Source of the DNA: Nocardioides sp. YIM 152315
Lineage (GTDB): Bacteria; Actinomycetota; Actinomycetes; Propionibacteriales; Nocardioidaceae
Length of the DNA stretch: 64,000 bases
Assembly: GCF_029210375.1 (NCBI RefSeq)
Contig: NZ_JARGER010000038.1
Coordinates: 310,001 to 374,000, forward strand
Direction: 5' to 3'
Shown one piece after another: positions 62,294 to 64,000 of this stretch. Made by a program: the position numbers and the translations under genes. Positions within the stretch are counted from its first letter, which is position 1. Every line of letters starts with the position of its first letter. The notes below the pieces were generated by a model, which worked only from the letters and a program-made list of their open reading frames with translations, did no database searches and was not told where the DNA came from.

Positions 62294-62358
62294 GGCGTGA
62301 CCGTAGGCGGCGGCCCACGGCATCGTCCATTGCCGATGCGGCATCGAGAGGGCACGGC

Positions 62359-63270
62359 GTGGGCCTGCTGATCGGCTTCTCCACGATCATCGTGGTCATC
62401 TGCGCCGGCCTCGCCCTCGCGCACGCCGGCGTGCTCGACGCGCGCTCGCAGCGGACCCTGGCCGAGATCGCGTTCTTCGTCGCCTCGCCCGCGCTGATGG
62501 TGACGACGATCGGCAAGACCCACATCGGCGGCGCCGCGACGAACCTGGTCGCCTCCGCGGCCGCGCTCTCCGCCAGCTTCGCGGTGTACGCCGCGCTCGC
62601 GCGGCTGCGCTGGCGCCTCGACGGCGGCGCGGTGCTGATCGGATCGCTCTCCGCGTCGTACGTCAACGCGGGCAACCTCGGCCTCGCGATCGCGGCGTAC
62701 GTCGTGCGTGACATCACCGTCGTCGTCCCGACTCTGCTCGTGCAGATGCTGGTGGTGCAGCCGATCGCGCTGGTCGCGCTCGACCGCCACGCCGGTCGCG
62801 GCATGGGCGCCGCCACGATCCTGCGCCGGCTGGTGACCAATCCGCTGACGATCGGGGCGCTGGTCGGCCTGGTGCTGGCGGGGACGGGCTGGACCCTGCC
62901 ACGGGTCGTCGCGCAGCCGCTGGAACTGCTCGGGGGCGCGGCGATCCCGATGATGCTGATGTCCTACGGCGCCGCGCTGCGCCTGAGCCCGCTCCCGGGG
63001 AGGTCCGGCCACAACCGCGAGGTCTCCACCGTCGCCGTGCTCAAGCTCGTCTTCATGCCGGTCGTCGCGTGGCTGGTCGGCACGGCCCTCGGCCTGGACG
63101 GACCGGTGCTGCTCGGCGTCGTGCTCACCGCCGCGCTGCCGACCGCCCAGAACATCTTCCTGCACGCCACCCGCTACCGCGTGGGCGAGGCCGTCGCCCG
63201 CGAGAGCATCCTGCTCACCACGCTGTGCAGCCTGCCGGTCGCACTGCTGGTCGCGCTGCTGCTCGGCTGA
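62359..63270 (+). CDS. AEC-family carrier (auxin efflux carrier-like)
   Basis: 303 residues from GTG 62359. About ten membrane segments in two inverted five-helix halves. FFVASPALMVTTIGK and SASYVNAGNLGLAIAAYVV (about 97-115) contain the conserved N..N..L pattern of the Mem_trans/AEC family. Bacterial members move malonate, malate or other small carboxylates. It is divergent from the 2-hydroxyacid dehydrogenase and followed 15 bases later by the GlcD-like oxidase, so both likely serve one hydroxyacid. Confidence 0.9.
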   Translation: MGLLIGFSTIIVVICAGLALAHAGVLDARSQRTLAEIAFFVASPALMVTTIGKTHIGGAATNLVASAAALSASFAVYAALARLRWRLDGGAVLIGSLSASYVNAGNLGLAIAAYVVRDITVVVPTLLVQMLVVQPIALVALDRHAGRGMGAATILRRLVTNPLTIGALVGLVLAGTGWTLPRVVAQPLELLGGAAIPMMLMSYGAALRLSPLPGRSGHNREVSTVAVLKLVFMPVVAWLVGTALGLDGPVLLGVVLTAALPTAQNIFLHATRYRVGEAVARESILLTTLCSLPVALLVALLLG

Positions 63271-63285
63271 CATCGGAGAGAGACC

Positions 63286-64000
63286 ATGACGCTGATCGAC
63301 CGCCTCCACGAAGCCCTCGGCCCCGGCGCCGTCCTGACCGAGCCCGACGACGTCGCGTCGTACGTCGCCGACTGGACCGGTCGCTTCCGCGGATCGCCCA
63401 CCGCCGTGGTCCGCCCGGCCGACACCGGGCAGGTCGCCGCGGTCGTGGGCCTGTGCGCGGACGCGGGCGTCGCGGTCGTGCCGCAGGGCGGCAACACCGG
63501 CCTCGCCGCAGGCGCGACACCGCGGGGCGGGGAGGTCGTGCTCTCCCTGGAGCGGATGCGCCGCGTGCGCGACGTCGACCCGGTCGCCGACACGATCACC
63601 GTCGAGGCCGGCGCGGTGCTGCAGACCGTGCAGGAGGCTGCCCGGCAGGCGGGCCGGCTCTTCCCGCTGTCGCTGGGCTCCGAGGGCTCGTGCACGATCG
63701 GCGGCAACGTCGCGACGAACGCCGGCGGCACGGCCGTCCTGCGCTACGGGATGATGCGCGACCTGGTGCTCGGGCTCGAGGTCGTGCTGCCGGACGGCCG
63801 GGTCTGGCACGGCCTGCGCGCGCTGCGCAAGGACAACACCGGCTACGACCTCAAGCAGCTCTTCATCGGCTCCGAGGGGACCCTCGGCATCGTGACCGCC
63901 GCGGTCCTGCGGCTCGTGCCCGCCACGCCGCGACGCGCGACCGCGCTGCTCGCGCTGCCGGACGTCGAGTGCGCGGTGGGGCTCCTGCCGGTGCTGCGCG
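63286..64000 (+). CDS. GlcD-like FAD-binding oxidoreductase (3' end cut off)
   Basis: 238 codons visible from ATG 63286 after GGAGAGAG; the frame runs off the window. The PCMH-type FAD domain is clear: AVVPQGGNTGLAAGA (about 63-77), LGSEGSCTIGGNVATNAGG (about 131-149), and DNTGYDLKQLFIGSEGTLGI (about 183-202). The family oxidises D-2-hydroxy acids (glycolate, D-lactate, D-2-hydroxyglutarate). It follows the AEC carrier in the same direction. Confidence 0.92.
   Translation, partial: MTLIDRLHEALGPGAVLTEPDDVASYVADWTGRFRGSPTAVVRPADTGQVAAVVGLCADAGVAVVPQGGNTGLAAGATPRGGEVVLSLERMRRVRDVDPVADTITVEAGAVLQTVQEAARQAGRLFPLSLGSEGSCTIGGNVATNAGGTAVLRYGMMRDLVLGLEVVLPDGRVWHGLRALRKDNTGYDLKQLFIGSEGTLGIVTAAVLRLVPATPRRATALLALPDVECAVGLLPVLR

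Overview
The window is one stretch of a high-GC (low 70s % by eye) actinobacterial chromosome. Codon third positions are almost all G or C, GTG starts are common, and ATGA/GTGA start-stop overlaps are frequent. The order purL - purQ - purS - purC - purB - purD matches, as I recall it, the order in Mycobacterium tuberculosis. The set purA / DUF3151 / fba / dedA / spoU-type methyltransferase / pyrE also recurs there as a neighbourhood. Intergenic hairpin families (GGTGGTTTCGAGAC..., TTGARTCGGGACTTCTGACGG, TGTAACGCGGGGTTATGG) and the gene set suggest Nocardioides or a close relative; that placement is inference. I saw no rRNA, tRNA, CRISPR array, insertion sequence or prophage. No gap between genes exceeds 300 bases.

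Layout. 1-8.6 kb: the end of an ABC exporter, a methyltransferase divergent from an XRE-cupin regulator, an unknown gene, a hydrolase-purL pair, and a TetR regulator divergent from a drug-type MFS exporter. 8.7-16.3 kb: a secreted DUF1906/peptidoglycan-binding protein, then a large LuxR (LAL) regulator divergent from a two-gene cassette of a methyltransferase and a hydrolase-glycosyltransferase fusion. 16.5-33.2 kb: dispersed purine genes (purQ, purS, purC, purB, purD, purA). Between them lie a stress-protein homologue, a type VII-secretion-like triad (small helical protein, 775-residue protein, lipoprotein), two acyl-CoA ligases, a HIT-like protein, an acylphosphatase, an AhpD-like protein and an ECF sigma/membrane-protein pair. 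33.3-48.3 kb: housekeeping genes (lipid kinase, class I lysyl-tRNA synthetase, fba, pyrE, dedA, tRNA/rRNA methyltransferase, aminotransferase), two LysR-type or LuxR-type regulators, a second MFS exporter, and a sigma-factor locus whose partner gene is split by an in-frame TAG.

48.3-64 kb is a catabolic island for aldaric and 2-hydroxy acids. kdgD, a 2,5-dioxovalerate dehydrogenase and a glucarate dehydratase form one operon. A LysR gene separates it from a second operon (tctC-tctB-tctA, a universal stress protein, a second glucarate-dehydratase-like enzyme). The two operon promoters share the same operator, -35 and -10 with identical spacing, so they are very probably one regulon. A GntR (FCD) regulator with a talarate/galactarate-dehydratase-like enzyme lies divergent from an FMN hydroxyacid oxidase; a 2-hydroxyacid dehydrogenase, an AEC carrier and a GlcD-like FAD oxidase follow. 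The inferred flow is uptake of aldarate by TctABC, dehydration to 5-keto-4-deoxyglucarate, KdgD to 2,5-dioxopentanoate, and oxidation to 2-oxoglutarate.

The points most worth checking are the amber-interrupted gene at 42536-43498, the twin 89-base palindromic elements at 16361 and 58151 whose internal stems covary, the shared promoter architecture of the aldarate operons, the 18-bp hairpin in the lysS leader, the hydrolase-glycosyltransferase fusion cassette, and the type VII-like triad.
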